Positions 21,091-30,293 are shown, numbered from the stretch's first letter. The stretch: 64,000 nucleotides of DNA from Vibrio ulleungensis (GCF_016900875.1 NZ_JAFEUM010000001.1:448918-512917), one strand, 5' to 3'. The notes: a model not told the origin generated them from the sequence alone. Numbers and translations: made by a program.

Positions 21091-22086
21091 ATGAATCAAA
21101 TATTGCGAGTAAACAACCTAGAAAAAACCTATACCAAAACAACTGGATTTTTTAGTAGAACGGTGTCGGAGGTGAAAGCGGTAAACAACGTGAATTTCGA
21201 TGTAAGGCATGGAGAAACCCTTGGTATCGTTGGCGAAAGTGGTTGCGGCAAGTCAACTACGGGACGTTGTATTATTGGCATCGAATCGCTGACCAATGGA
21301 AACATAAAGTTTGTCGATCACGATTATGAGTATGAACTCGATAGCGATACGAATTCTTGTGATCGTCAGTATTGGACTAAAATTCGTTATGTTTTTCAAG
21401 ACCCAAACGCATCGCTTAATCCTCGTTTAACGGTATTTGAATCCCTAGCTCAGCCCTTAACTAAGTTAGGGGTGACAGATAAAGAAGAGCTAAAGTCGAA
21501 AGTCGGACACATGCTTGTCGAAGTTGGCTTGCGTGAAGAGCATATGAACCGATATCCAAATGAGTTTTCTGGTGGTCAACGGCAGCGTATTAGTATTGCA
21601 CGAGCTCTAATTGTAAATCCTTCATTTGTAATTGCAGATGAGGCCGTATCTGCTCTCGATGTGTCTGTTCAGGCTCAAATATTGAACTTACTTAAAGATT
21701 TGCAAGAAAAGTATCAGCTAACATACATCTTTATTTCTCACGATCTATCGGTTGTTCGTCATATTTGTAATCGTGTAGCAGTTATGTATATGGGAGAGAT
21801 TGTAGAGTTGGGCGATGTAGAGCAGGTATATGGTAATCCTCAGCATCCTTATACTCGTGCGTTGCTTTCTGCAATGCCAATCCAAAACCCTAAAGATAGA
21901 AATAAGATCAATCGCATCAACTTACGCGGCGAGGTTGGTGATGCGAGAAATTTACCTACGGGATGCAAGTTTGCCCCTCGTTGCCCAAACGCCAGGTCAG
22001 AATGCAGTGACTATCAGTACCGACTCGTAACGGTAGGGAAAGAGCACACCTGCGCATGTATAGATTCGGATGAAAGTGAACAATGA
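21091..22086 (+). CDS. ABC transporter ATPase, DppF/OppF type
   Basis: The second ATPase (331 residues) has Walker A GESGCGKSTTGRC, Q-loop YVFQDPNASLNP, signature FSGGQRQRISIARAL and Walker B VIADEAVSALDV, where the usual DEP is DEA. The C-terminal Cys motif CKFAPRCPNARSEC is intact. The last four bases ATGA are shared with the GntR gene that follows, so the regulator is translationally coupled to the transporter. Confidence 0.94.
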   Translation: MNQILRVNNLEKTYTKTTGFFSRTVSEVKAVNNVNFDVRHGETLGIVGESGCGKSTTGRCIIGIESLTNGNIKFVDHDYEYELDSDTNSCDRQYWTKIRYVFQDPNASLNPRLTVFESLAQPLTKLGVTDKEELKSKVGHMLVEVGLREEHMNRYPNEFSGGQRQRISIARALIVNPSFVIADEAVSALDVSVQAQILNLLKDLQEKYQLTYIFISHDLSVVRHICNRVAVMYMGEIVELGDVEQVYGNPQHPYTRALLSAMPIQNPKDRNKINRINLRGEVGDARNLPTGCKFAPRCPNARSECSDYQYRLVTVGKEHTCACIDSDESEQ

Positions 22087-22724
22087 AGCCAGAACTAAGT
22101 AGTTTATACGACAGAATAATTGATGACATGGTATGCGGTTCGATTCCGATGGGAGACCGGATCAATATCAGTGAATTATCTAAGCGTTATCAAGTGAGCA
22201 ACTCCCCCATTCGTGAGGTGTTGCATCAATTACAAGCGGAGGGGTTTGTCGAAATAGCCGCCAATAGAGGCGCTCGTACTATCGACTTAAGTCGCTTCGA
22301 AGTTGAGAGCATTAATGAAATATTAGGTTGTATAGAAAAATCGTTGATCGACTGGGAAGGAATTGTGGAGGTTGATGGGATAGTTGAAAGCTTAGTACGA
22401 ATTAATGAGCAATTGACAACCGTTGAGAAGAACAACAATTACATGATCACTAAGATAGATCACCAATTTCACTATGAGATGTTTAAACATCACTACAACG
22501 AACGCTTTATTAGAATGTGGCAAATTCAGCGAACAACTTTAGACATATTTACTTCGCAATTAGATAAAAGAAAGTCTCGTGTCGATTCTATGTATGACGA
22601 ACACTGCCTAATTATAGAGATGTTCTCTAGAGAAGACCACGCTGCACTTATTAAGCTAATTTCAGAGCACCATGAAGCATCACAAGACTTTATTAGAGAA
22701 CAGTTTAAATCGTTGAGAAAGTAA
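22083..22724 (+). CDS. GntR-family regulator, FCD subfamily
   Basis: This 213-residue regulator has an N-terminal winged helix (residues 8-66; ISELSKRYQVSNSPIREVLHQLQAEGFV) and an all-helical FCD-type effector domain. Candidate metal-ligand His residues are in DHQFHYEMFKHH and ISEHHEAS. FCD regulators bind small acids or sugar acids, so galactonate or 2-keto-3-deoxygalactonate is a reasonable effector. It is embedded in the operon it probably controls. The palindromic TTGGTNATCCAA elements in front of the first gene (14573-14715) suit a GntR dimer. It would be the second local regulator in addition to the AraC protein. Confidence 0.9.
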   Translation: MKPELSSLYDRIIDDMVCGSIPMGDRINISELSKRYQVSNSPIREVLHQLQAEGFVEIAANRGARTIDLSRFEVESINEILGCIEKSLIDWEGIVEVDGIVESLVRINEQLTTVEKNNNYMITKIDHQFHYEMFKHHYNERFIRMWQIQRTTLDIFTSQLDKRKSRVDSMYDEHCLIIEMFSREDHAALIKLISEHHEASQDFIREQFKSLRK

Positions 22725-22843
22725 AAGCTGCTTAACAAGAGATGTATTGAATAGTTCTAGAAGCTAGGTACGGCCACCTCTAAATAATCAATTTCTGTAG
22801 AGGCTCAACAGCTAAATTCGAATTAGCACAAGGAATAGAAACA

Positions 22844-23884
22844 ATGTTAGAAAGCTTAGCCACAAAGCGAGCAAGAGAGCTCGGTTATCACGAAAAGTCT
22901 GCGCAATGGTTTATTGACTTTGAAGTGTCTGAATTAAAGGGTGACTTTGCATTTGAAGAGGGTGTGATCCGACGCGATCCTTCTTCAGTGATTGAAGTCG
23001 ATGGTGTTTACCATTGTTGGTATACCAAAGGGGAAGGAGAAACGGTCGGCTTTGGCTCTTCCAATCCAGATGACAAGGTATTCCAGTGGGACTTAACCGA
23101 AGTTTGGCACGCTACATCTAAAGACGGTGTTGATTGGAAAGAACAGGGACGAGCGATTGCTCGCGGTGAGAGTGGCTCTTATGACGACCGAGCCGTCTTT
23201 ACTCCTGAGGTTTTGCATCACGATGGATATTATTATTTGGTGTATCAAACAGTGCAAGCCCCCTATGTAAATCGCCAGTTTGAAGAGATTGCTATTGCCA
23301 AATCGGACAGCCCTTTTGGTCCATGGGTTAAATCTCCCGAACCCATTTTATCGCCGTCTCGTGATGGAGAGTGGTTAGGTGAGGCAGATAGCCGACTGTC
23401 AGTAAAATCTAAAGGTAGTTTCGATAGCCATAAGGTTCATGATCCTTGCCTTTTGGTCTTCAATGGAAAGTTTCATCTTTACTACAAAGGAGAAATAATG
23501 GGAGAAGAGATGACCTTTAGTGGTCGAGAAATTAAACATGGTGTTGCAATCGCAGATGACATATTGGGTCCCTACACCAAATCGCCCTATAACCCTATTT
23601 CAAATAGTGGGCATGAGGTGGCTGTATGGCTTCAAGAGGGTGGTGTTGCGTCACTCTTGAGCACTGATGGCGCAGAAAGAAATACAATTCAATGGTCTCC
23701 AGATGGCATCAATTTTTCGATCATGTCTCACATTAAATGGACACCAGAAGCGTTAGGCATTTTTCGTGGTGAAGAGCTGGGTGCACCGGGTCTAGCGTGG
23801 GGACTCTGCCATAAATACGATTCGAGTTGGAACTGGAACTATATATGTGGCTACAAACCTATTCGTAGGAACCCTCCTGCTTAA
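22844..23884 (+). CDS. GH117-family alpha-1,3-(3,6-anhydro)-L-galactosidase (neoagarobiose hydrolase type)
   Basis: This 346-residue enzyme is predicted to remove 3,6-anhydro-L-galactose from the non-reducing end of neoagaro-oligosaccharides. It is recognised by the five-bladed propeller motifs of family GH117: [66 protein letters not shown] and SGHEVAVW. The His of GHEV is the likely general acid, by analogy with characterised members. The N-terminal [14 protein letters not shown] helix is the segment that swaps between subunits in the family dimer. No signal peptide is seen, so the enzyme is cytoplasmic and acts after import by the adjacent ABC system. No endo-agarase or carrageenase is in the window. 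Specificity within the family (agar, porphyran or carrageenan oligomers) cannot be fixed by eye. Confidence 0.88.
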   Translation: MLESLATKRARELGYHEKSAQWFIDFEVSELKGDFAFEEGVIRRDPSSVIEVDGVYHCWYTKGEGETVGFGSSNPDDKVFQWDLTEVWHATSKDGVDWKEQGRAIARGESGSYDDRAVFTPEVLHHDGYYYLVYQTVQAPYVNRQFEEIAIAKSDSPFGPWVKSPEPILSPSRDGEWLGEADSRLSVKSKGSFDSHKVHDPCLLVFNGKFHLYYKGEIMGEEMTFSGREIKHGVAIADDILGPYTKSPYNPISNSGHEVAVWLQEGGVASLLSTDGAERNTIQWSPDGINFSIMSHIKWTPEALGIFRGEELGAPGLAWGLCHKYDSSWNWNYICGYKPIRRNPPA

Positions 23885-23904
23885 TAACAATGTTCTTAGA
23901 ATTG

Positions 23905-23933
23905 CAGACACTCACATAGTTTTTGAGTGTCTG
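23905..23933 (+). other. Intercistronic hairpin after the GH117 gene
   Basis: CAGACACTCA and TGAGTGTCTG pair perfectly (10 bp) around a 9-base loop, 20 nt after the GH117 stop. It lacks a U-tract, so it is more likely an mRNA-stabilising or processing element inside the operon than a strong terminator. Confidence 0.55.
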
Positions 23934-23999
23934 AGTACAGGCTATGGTAACCGTAGTCATTCTGAGGCGAAACCTGCTAACTGAAAATGCGTGTTTAAA

Positions 24000-24938
24000 A
24001 TGACTAAAGTGAGCCGAATTGTGGAAAATAAAGATGAAATCAGCTGGTTAATTTTGGACTGGGGAACGACAAACTTTCGGGCGTTTGCCATGGATGACCA
24101 AGGACAGGTCATTGATAAAATTGAACGAAAAATGGGGTTGCTTAAAGTGAAAGCGGGTGGCTTTGACTCATATTTAGAGTCATTGTTAAGCGATTGGCTC
24201 GAAGTATATCAACACCTTCCGGTCTATATGGCAGGTATGGTGGGGTCTGCTCAGGGGTGGGTAAACGTACCTTATGTTTCCACACCGACAAATGTAGAGT
24301 CGTTGGCCAAAAATACACACCAGTTCAAATTGCCTTGGGGGGCAACTGCCACTATCGTACCAGGTGTCAGTCATTGCACAGAGAATGGCAGCTACGATGT
24401 AATGCGAGGTGAAGAAGTTCAGTTGTTTGGTCTTCTTGAGTTAGTAGGAAACTCTACCCTCAAGGCTGTTTTTCCTGGAACCCATAGTAAGCACGCAGAT
24501 ATCAAAAAAGACAACTTGATGTCATTTTCAACGTACATGACTGGCGAACTCTTCTCTACTTTAACTACAAACACAATTTTAGGTAGAGACTTACCTAAGC
24601 AAACTGACTCTGACTTTGCTTTTCATAAGGGGATAGAGGATAGCGTAAACCCATCTATCACGAATCAGCTTTTTAAAGCTAGAACTCATCGCTTGTTTGG
24701 AAATCTAGCAGAAAACGAAGTACATGATTATATTTCTGGATCTTTGATTGGAAACGAAGTGAGAGGCGTCGACCACGATAGTCTCTATCTGGTGGGAGAA
24801 AAAAATCTTTCTGAACGTTATGAGCAAGCATGCAGCCAACTGAATATTACAACCCAATGCATCAGCGGCGATAGGTCATTTATCGCAGGAATGATACAAA
24901 TCAAAGAGACAATGAGTCATGATAAAACAAGATTTTAA
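24000..24938 (+). CDS. dgoK: 2-dehydro-3-deoxygalactonokinase
   Basis: This kinase phosphorylates 2-keto-3-deoxygalactonate at O6 with ATP, the second step after galactonate dehydration. The 312-residue protein has the ASKHA-type opening LILDWGTTNFRAFAMD (phosphate-1 loop) and family blocks GMVGSAQGW, GEEVQLFGLL, FPGTHSKHA and TYMTGELFSTL. An in-frame GTG at 23991 could add three residues; neither start has a clear ribosome site. The 3' end overlaps the aldolase gene by 20 nt, the usual dgoK-dgoA arrangement. The pair supports galactose catabolism by the De Ley-Doudoroff route rather than the Leloir route in this locus. Confidence 0.95.
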   Translation: MTKVSRIVENKDEISWLILDWGTTNFRAFAMDDQGQVIDKIERKMGLLKVKAGGFDSYLESLLSDWLEVYQHLPVYMAGMVGSAQGWVNVPYVSTPTNVESLAKNTHQFKLPWGATATIVPGVSHCTENGSYDVMRGEEVQLFGLLELVGNSTLKAVFPGTHSKHADIKKDNLMSFSTYMTGELFSTLTTNTILGRDLPKQTDSDFAFHKGIEDSVNPSITNQLFKARTHRLFGNLAENEVHDYISGSLIGNEVRGVDHDSLYLVGEKNLSERYEQACSQLNITTQCISGDRSFIAGMIQIKETMSHDKTRF

Positions 24939-25566
24939 CCTAGATGATCACTTCCCTCTTATTGCTATTCTCCGTGGTGTAGAGCCTGTTAACTGTATAC
25001 GAGTAGCTGAGATTTTAATCGAGGAAGGTTTTTCTATGATAGAAGTCCCACTCAACTCACCAGATGCTCTAACTAGTATACAGATGTTGGTTGAAAAATT
25101 TGGTAGCAAATATCTAATTGGTGCAGGCACTGTTACGACACCTGACAAAGCCCTCGCCGTAATAGAGACTGGTGCTAATTTAATCGTAACACCAAATTTT
25201 AATGAGCAAGTTGTGAAAATGTCAGTTGCTGAAGGTTGTGTATGTTTCGCTGGTGTTGTAACACCAACAGAGGCGTTTTCTGCTCTCGCGGCCGGTGCGA
25301 CAGGACTAAAAGTATTTCCAGTATCGTCTCTTGGGTTGGACGGATTCAAGGCGTTGAAATCGGTCTTGCCAACAGAGGTAATTTGCTTACCTGTTGGAGG
25401 CGTTAACCCGTCGGTAGAAAGTATGAAACCTTATGTAGATCTGGGAGCGAAAGGCTTTGGTTTAGGTGCATCACTGTTTAAACCCAATCTCTCTGACGAA
25501 GAGATTCGTACCAATGCCAAAGCATTTCATACTTCATTTAAAGAGTCAGTGCGAAGTAATGTTTAA
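24919..25566 (+). CDS. dgoA: 2-dehydro-3-deoxy-6-phosphogalactonate aldolase
   Basis: This class I aldolase of the KDPG/KDPGal family splits KDPGal to pyruvate and glyceraldehyde 3-phosphate. The 215-residue TIM barrel shows the catalytic Glu in MIEVPLNSPDA, the GAGTVTTPD phosphate region, and the Schiff-base Lys in GLKVFP. 'LNSP' at the Glu strand, in place of the 'FRT' of KDPG aldolases, is characteristic of DgoA. The start overlaps dgoK, implying coupling. It is the last pathway-defining gene of the operon before an AKR and a VOC protein. Confidence 0.95.
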   Translation: MIKQDFNLDDHFPLIAILRGVEPVNCIRVAEILIEEGFSMIEVPLNSPDALTSIQMLVEKFGSKYLIGAGTVTTPDKALAVIETGANLIVTPNFNEQVVKMSVAEGCVCFAGVVTPTEAFSALAAGATGLKVFPVSSLGLDGFKALKSVLPTEVICLPVGGVNPSVESMKPYVDLGAKGFGLGASLFKPNLSDEEIRTNAKAFHTSFKESVRSNV

Positions 25567-25662
25567 CTTAGTTTTAACTATTAAGGGTAGTAACTGAATC
25601 AAAAGTTTGGTCGATTCAGTATTTCATAAGTCTATTTTTTGGTGGTGATATTTGAGGTATTT

Positions 25663-26628
25663 ATGCAGTGTCCAAAGTTTGAGCTAAAGAACGGAAAAAC
25701 TGTTCAGCTGTCCAGGGTGGTTCTCGGTACGGGTAAATTTTATTCTGAACAGGATAAGAGTAACGCCTTGGAAATTCTCGATGAATATGTACGATTAGGT
25801 GGTAATTGTATTGATACCGGCCGCCAGTATGGGTTGAGTGAAAACATTATTGGTGAGTGGCTAGAAACAAGAAAGTGCAGAGATAAGGTATCAATTCTCA
25901 CTAAGGGTGGCCATCCTAGCCTAAAACAACCTAATAAAAGTCGTTTGTCTAAGCAAGATTTGTGCGCTGATCTGGAGGCAAGTCTGTCGGCATTTTCAAC
26001 TAATTTTGTTGAACTCTACGCATTGCACCGAGACGATGAAAGCATGCCCGTATCTGAGATTATGCCGACACTGCATCAGTTTATTGAAGACGGTAAAGTC
26101 GGCGCAATTGGTACATCGAATTGGACTGAAGAACGAATTTCCGCTGCGAATGACTATGCTAAAAAGAACAAGTTAACTGAGTTTAGCTTTAATAATCCCG
26201 GCTTTAGTTTGGCTGATTGCAATCATCCCCCATGGCCAGGGTGCGTTATGGCCGAAGAGTCGATGCTCGCCTGGCATAGAGAAAACGCTGTACCACTATT
26301 TGCTTGGTCACCACAAGCATCGGGTTTTTTTTCCGGAAAATACTCGCCAGATGACACGGCTAATCGAGAAATGGTGGAAGTGTATTATTCTGATAGTAAT
26401 TGGAGCCGCCTTCAAAAAGCCACTAAGTTAGCAGAAAAGCTCACATGCACGCCCACCCAAGTGGCACTAGCATATGTTTGTAATCAACCATTTCCGTCAT
26501 TCGCTATTATTGGGGCAAGAACTAAAGAACATCTTCAACAGGCTTTTGAAGCGAGTCGAATTTCTCTTGACCATCAGGCTATGCACTGGCTGACAGATCA
26601 AAAACTCACTACGGATGGAGTGGTATAA
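25663..26628 (+). CDS. Aldo/keto reductase family oxidoreductase
   Basis: This 321-residue NAD(P)-dependent TIM-barrel oxidoreductase has the AKR tetrad in sight: Asp in IDTGRQYG, Tyr in the same motif, Lys in SILTKGGHP and His in YALHRDD. The coenzyme-binding end is around FAIIGARTKEHLQQAF. ATG 25663 follows TTGAGG by 6 nt; an upstream GTG (25639) lacks a site. A De Ley-Doudoroff route needs an enzyme oxidising galactose to galactonolactone, and an anhydrogalactose route needs an aldehyde oxidation. Some bacterial galactose dehydrogenases are AKR-like, so this is the only candidate in the operon, but that assignment is inference. The 96-bp gap before it holds an 8-bp stem (25593-25620). Confidence 0.88.
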   Translation: MQCPKFELKNGKTVQLSRVVLGTGKFYSEQDKSNALEILDEYVRLGGNCIDTGRQYGLSENIIGEWLETRKCRDKVSILTKGGHPSLKQPNKSRLSKQDLCADLEASLSAFSTNFVELYALHRDDESMPVSEIMPTLHQFIEDGKVGAIGTSNWTEERISAANDYAKKNKLTEFSFNNPGFSLADCNHPPWPGCVMAEESMLAWHRENAVPLFAWSPQASGFFSGKYSPDDTANREMVEVYYSDSNWSRLQKATKLAEKLTCTPTQVALAYVCNQPFPSFAIIGARTKEHLQQAFEASRISLDHQAMHWLTDQKLTTDGVV

Positions 26629-27017
26629 TGGCTAAAGTTACAGGCTTAAAGAATATTTGCGTACACGTGCTAAGTTTGGAAAAGACACTTGAGCTTTATC
26701 GTGAGGTACTCGGTTTCAAACTCGTCAAGGCCGACGTGCTCCAGGGTGAGAATATTGAAGGAATGTTAGTTCTGAATCTACTCGCTGGGGACTGTCTAAT
26801 CCATCTATCCTTAACTGCTCCAAAATTCAATCACACTATTGGCGAAGTGGGCAACACTAACCACAATCACTTCATGCTCTATGTCGATGATATAGGCGCG
26901 ATTGGTGATGAACTTGTGACCAAATCCTACGTATTGGAGAACATGAACTACCGAGAAGACAAACATACGTTTTTTACTGGACCCAATGGTGAAATCATTG
27001 GTTTATGTCAGGCCTGA
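26628..27017 (+). CDS. VOC (glyoxalase/bleomycin-resistance fold) superfamily protein
   Basis: This small 129-residue VOC protein has two beta-alpha-beta-beta-beta modules (KNICVHVLSLEKTLELYREVLGF; HFMLYVDDIGAIGDEL). Metal-ligand candidates are His in NICVHVL and HNHFMLY, and Glu in GPNGEIIGL. Its ATG overlaps the AKR stop by one base, so the two are coupled. VOC members include lactone-acting, isomerase and lyase enzymes. An epimerase or lactone-handling role for the AKR product is possible but unproven. Confidence 0.82.
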   Translation: MAKVTGLKNICVHVLSLEKTLELYREVLGFKLVKADVLQGENIEGMLVLNLLAGDCLIHLSLTAPKFNHTIGEVGNTNHNHFMLYVDDIGAIGDELVTKSYVLENMNYREDKHTFFTGPNGEIIGLCQA

Positions 27018-27256
27018 AGTTAGTGAATTGATCCATTGTTGCTAGACATACAACTAAGCTGACTTGGACTGCTTATACTTAAGTTAACACACGCTTTACA
27101 GTGTAGAGAAACGCGACTAGAAACTGTCTAATGGTGTTCCAGAGCCGATAACGGTACACCATTGCCCCAATAAGTTTGTTAGAAGTACAATATGGAAAAT
27201 GTAGTCGAATTCATTAGTTGCTACAGGTTATGCTAGAAGCCGTAGACGTATTTTCA

Positions 27257-28156
27257 TTACCTATAGCTCGATAGTTCCTTACTCAAAAATTCAAAGACAT
27301 ATTGGATCCTTGTATTTGTTCGAAGCTCTCGATGGGTAACAAGCCAAAGTTGAATTGGGAAGTCGCCAAGTTCTGGCAATACTTTTTCTACATTATCAGT
27401 AGGTTTAACCAAGTGTTCCTGAATAAAACCGACACCAGCGCCTTGCTTAACTAATTCCCAATAAACGGTATAATTGCTCGTTGTTACGGGAAAGTTTTCC
27501 GTTGTTAGACTAAGTCCCCGTTGATTGAGCATCGAGATAATCTGTTGAAAATCTGGGGGGCCAATGAAATAAGCACAATTGAGATCTGACAAAGTCTTTG
27601 GGCTCGCGATGGAATTAAGGTAGGCGTGTGCGGCGTAGAGATAGAAATGGTCATCTCTGATCTTTTTAGCAATTAGATCAAGCTGTTCAGGCCGGTAAGA
27701 TCTGATAGCGATGTCTGCCTCTCGCCTCTTCAAATCGCTGCTCGCGTTAGAGGCAACGATTTCAATCGTAATTTTGGGTTCGAGACGCCTCAATTTTGAT
27801 ATGATTGCGGGTAACTCGTAAGCCGCCATGTTCTCTGATGCACTTATGCAAACCGCCCCCTCTAGTGACTCCGACTTTCCCGAAGCTGTGAGTGATAAGT
27901 GAGTAGCAGCATTTCCCATGCTTTTGACACATTCAGCCAGTTCGACACCACTAGGGGTTAACTCAAGCCCCTTCCCGACGCGTTCAAATAGAGCAACTTT
28001 AAGCTGCTTTTCCAATGCATTGACTTGCCGACTCAACGTGGGTTGAGAGCTATTAAGCGCTTTGGCTGCGGCTGATAAAGAACCCAATTCAGCCGTTGCA
28101 AGAAATGCTCTCGCGTGATTCCAATCAAAATCTACTGCTTTCCAATCTATGCGCAT
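27257..28156 (-). CDS. LysR-family transcriptional regulator
   Basis: The 299-residue protein has the LysR N-terminal winged helix (residues 11-70; FLATAELGSLSAAAKALNSSQPTLSRQVNALEKQLKVALFER) and a periplasmic-binding-like effector domain (about 95-295). It is divergent from the methyltransferase gene with 140 bp between starts, the usual geometry for a LysR target. The 239-bp gap on its 3' side toward the VOC gene shows nothing recognisable. The effector is unknown. Confidence 0.93.
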   Translation of the reverse strand: MRIDWKAVDFDWNHARAFLATAELGSLSAAAKALNSSQPTLSRQVNALEKQLKVALFERVGKGLELTPSGVELAECVKSMGNAATHLSLTASGKSESLEGAVCISASENMAAYELPAIISKLRRLEPKITIEIVASNASSDLKRREADIAIRSYRPEQLDLIAKKIRDDHFYLYAAHAYLNSIASPKTLSDLNCAYFIGPPDFQQIISMLNQRGLSLTTENFPVTTSNYTVYWELVKQGAGVGFIQEHLVKPTDNVEKVLPELGDFPIQLWLVTHRELRTNTRIQYVFEFLSKELSSYR

Positions 28157-28296
28157 TTGAATACCATTTATTCATTTTTACTTATATTAATTCATAATAG
28201 CATCGATAGAATAGAGGAAAGCGATAAATTTTAGGCCATAGAATTCCAATTCAAGATGTGGGTTTATGGTATCCAAGCACGACAAGGTGGTAGATA

Positions 28297-28935
28297 ATGG
28301 ACAAGACCGAAAGCTTCTGGGACAAGGCGTCAAAAGACTATGACAAGTCTGAGGCACGTTTTGAATACATACATAATATGACGAGAGCAAACTCTATAAA
28401 GCACCTCAATAAAAGCTATGTGGCTTTAGATTATGGGTGTGGTACAGGCACCAAATCATGTGAGTTAGCTAGTTATGTGAAGGAAATTCATGCCATTGAT
28501 ATATCTGCAGAAATGGTTAAGTCGGCAAGACGCAAGGCTGCCGATTGCAATATAGAAAATGTTCATTTTTCTCAAGCTACAATCTTTAGTAACGACTATG
28601 AACACGGATCGTTTGATGTAATTTTTGCTTTCAACATGTTACATACCATTGATAACCCTGGCCATGTCCTTAAAAAAATATACGAGTTGTTAAAGCCTAA
28701 TGGACTCTTAATCTCCAGCACACCTTGTTTGGGTGGGAAAAAATCTCTATTGGTTAAACTGCAGATGTATCTAGTTAAAGTCCTTTCTAAGACCGGAGCT
28801 ATCCCAATTTCGATAAGGCAATACAGGCGTTCAGATCTGGATAGATTGTTGGGGGAACTCGAGTTTGACATCGTTCAAGCTGAAGAGATCTTCAGGGACG
28901 CGTCTAGTTATTTTGTTGTCGCAAGAAAAACCTAA
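28297..28935 (+). CDS. Class I SAM-dependent methyltransferase
   Basis: This 212-residue Rossmann-fold methyltransferase has SAM-binding motif I at about residues 44-52 (LDYGCGTGT), the acidic loop end in IHAIDISAEM, and motif IV region FDVIFAFNMLHTI. It belongs to the UbiE/Methyltransf_11 group, and the substrate cannot be predicted. The C-terminal third (LQMYLVKVLSKTGAIPISIRQYRRSDLDRLL) is amphipathic and may help with a lipidic or membrane-proximal substrate. The divergent LysR gene is its likely regulator. Confidence 0.88.
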   Translation: MDKTESFWDKASKDYDKSEARFEYIHNMTRANSIKHLNKSYVALDYGCGTGTKSCELASYVKEIHAIDISAEMVKSARRKAADCNIENVHFSQATIFSNDYEHGSFDVIFAFNMLHTIDNPGHVLKKIYELLKPNGLLISSTPCLGGKKSLLVKLQMYLVKVLSKTGAIPISIRQYRRSDLDRLLGELEFDIVQAEEIFRDASSYFVVARKT

Positions 28936-29001
28936 GGCTGTAGCTTTTAGCATGGAATGTAATAACTAGCGGTTTGAGACTCTCGCATGGTGCTAGTCCG
29001 G

Positions 29002-29922
29002 CTATCCAAATAAGTTTTTGGCGATCTCTTCTTTTTCTTTTGCGGTGCGCTCGAGATGGCTCTCAAGAAAGCTAGATGCTTCAACAAGGTTTCCTTCCTC
29101 TATTAAGCTGAGTAGATGCAGGTGCTCTTCACACTCCTTCCTTGGAATAGGCCGTTTGCCGTTGACATTGTATTCGATTAACCTTCGTAGTCGGTTAACC
29201 CGCTTGAGAGCGTCTAGCAAAAAGACGTTCCCAGACATTGCAACTACTGTTTCGTGAAACAACACACCTGCGTTAAACATATCTGCGGCAGAGACCAGTT
29301 TCTGATCATTATTTAAAATATCTATCTGAGACATTCTAAGCATTTGCAATCGAGTGTGATCCACAGTGAATCCAGTCTCTCTAAGAGCTTCTGGCTCGAT
29401 CAATTGCCTAAAGCGATAACTTTGCGCGTAGGCAATGGGTGACGATATAAACTCGTTGAACTCCCAGCTATAGCCAATATTTCGAGATAGCCAGCCATCT
29501 TTCTCCATAGCAATCAGAGCTTCTTGTATGGATTTTCGACCTAACTGGTATCGATTAATAAGGTCGTTTTCGGTAAAGCTGCGGTTCAGTTTTCCTGAGA
29601 GGTATTCTTGACCAATGTTATAACAAATAGGGTCGAGATCAGGGTGTTCATTTTCATTGCCCAGTCGTGGGCTAGTGAGGTTTTGATCAGGTAACTTCTC
29701 GAGAAAAAAGCCTTGGTTAGGCTTTTTAATTAGGTAACCTGAATTTTGCAAATGGAGAAAAGCATTGCGAATTGGAGTGCGAGATACTTTAAGGATCTTA
29801 GACAACTCGACTTCTTTGATATGAGCACCAACCTCAAGTTGATGTTTGAGAACATGCTCCAGCACGCGATCCGCCAAAATTTCGGCTGATGTTTTTTTCT
29901 TTCTTTTCACTGCGAGATCCAT
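29002..29922 (-). CDS. GntR-family regulator with two apparent winged helices and an FCD domain
   Basis: The protein is 306 residues; FCD GntR proteins are usually 220-240. The first winged helix is at residues about 14-77 (LSKILKVSRTPIRNAFLHLQNSGYLIKKPNQGFFL). A second, GntR-like block at about 98-155 (FTENDLINRYQLGRKSIQEALIAMEKDGWL) has the same helix-turn-helix pattern. The FCD-type effector domain starts near 168 (YRFRQLIEPEALRETGF). It is divergent from the acid-sugar operon. Two 26-bp palindromes with widely spaced half-sites lie in the intergenic region, which would suit a regulator with an extended DNA-binding surface. The effector is probably a sugar acid or related metabolite. Confidence 0.88.
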   Translation of the reverse strand: MDLAVKRKKKTSAEILADRVLEHVLKHQLEVGAHIKEVELSKILKVSRTPIRNAFLHLQNSGYLIKKPNQGFFLEKLPDQNLTSPRLGNENEHPDLDPICYNIGQEYLSGKLNRSFTENDLINRYQLGRKSIQEALIAMEKDGWLSRNIGYSWEFNEFISSPIAYAQSYRFRQLIEPEALRETGFTVDHTRLQMLRMSQIDILNNDQKLVSAADMFNAGVLFHETVVAMSGNVFLLDALKRVNRLRRLIEYNVNGKRPIPRKECEEHLHLLSLIEEGNLVEASSFLESHLERTAKEKEEIAKNLFG

Positions 29923-30079
29923 ATTGTCCCTAACCTTTTCAACAAAGCCACCCTTCTTCTTTCACTACTCTATCGTAAGAAAATGACCGCGATTTCGCTT
30001 AATTTCTGCCAGTATGCCGCATAAATTGTTTTTTGTGAATAACTTGTATCCACCAAGCGCCATATGTTGAATAAATGTG

Positions 30080-30105
30080 TTGTATTTCACATATTCAAAA
30101 TACAA
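30080..30105. promoter_or_regulatory. 26-bp palindromic operator, distal copy
   Basis: TTGTATTT (30080-30087) and AAATACAA (30098-30105) are separated by exactly 10 bp. The same arrangement recurs at 30261-30286. It lies about 160 bp upstream of the GntR start, between the divergent genes. A partial half-site (TTGTTGTATTATAAG) is at about 30162. Confidence 0.7.
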
Positions 30106-30232
30106 TATATCAAGTAAACACTTTCCTGCTCAAACAAAAATCATCAAGAAACCCTATTAACTTGTTGTATTATAAGCCTATTTGTCTGTTTTCTATGCCT
30201 GGGGCAGCGAGCTGGCTTTAATCGTGTTCATG

Positions 30233-30260
30233 TTGACAATAAGTTAATCATCTGTAATAA
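30233..30260 (+). promoter_or_regulatory. Promoter of the acid-sugar operon
   Basis: A perfect -35 TTGACA (30233-30238) is followed after 16 bp by TAATAA (30255-30260). The predicted start near 30267 lies inside the second operator copy, as expected for repression by the divergent GntR protein. Confidence 0.6.
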
Positions 30261-30286
30261 ATGTATTTGTGTTTAACAAAATACAA
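30261..30286. promoter_or_regulatory. 26-bp palindromic operator, promoter-proximal copy
   Basis: ATGTATTT (30261-30268), 10 bp, then AAATACAA (30279-30286): one mismatch from the distal copy and the same spacing. It overlaps the expected transcription start. An ATG within it (30261) is therefore not a likely start codon. Confidence 0.68.
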
Positions 30287-30293
30287 TTTAATC

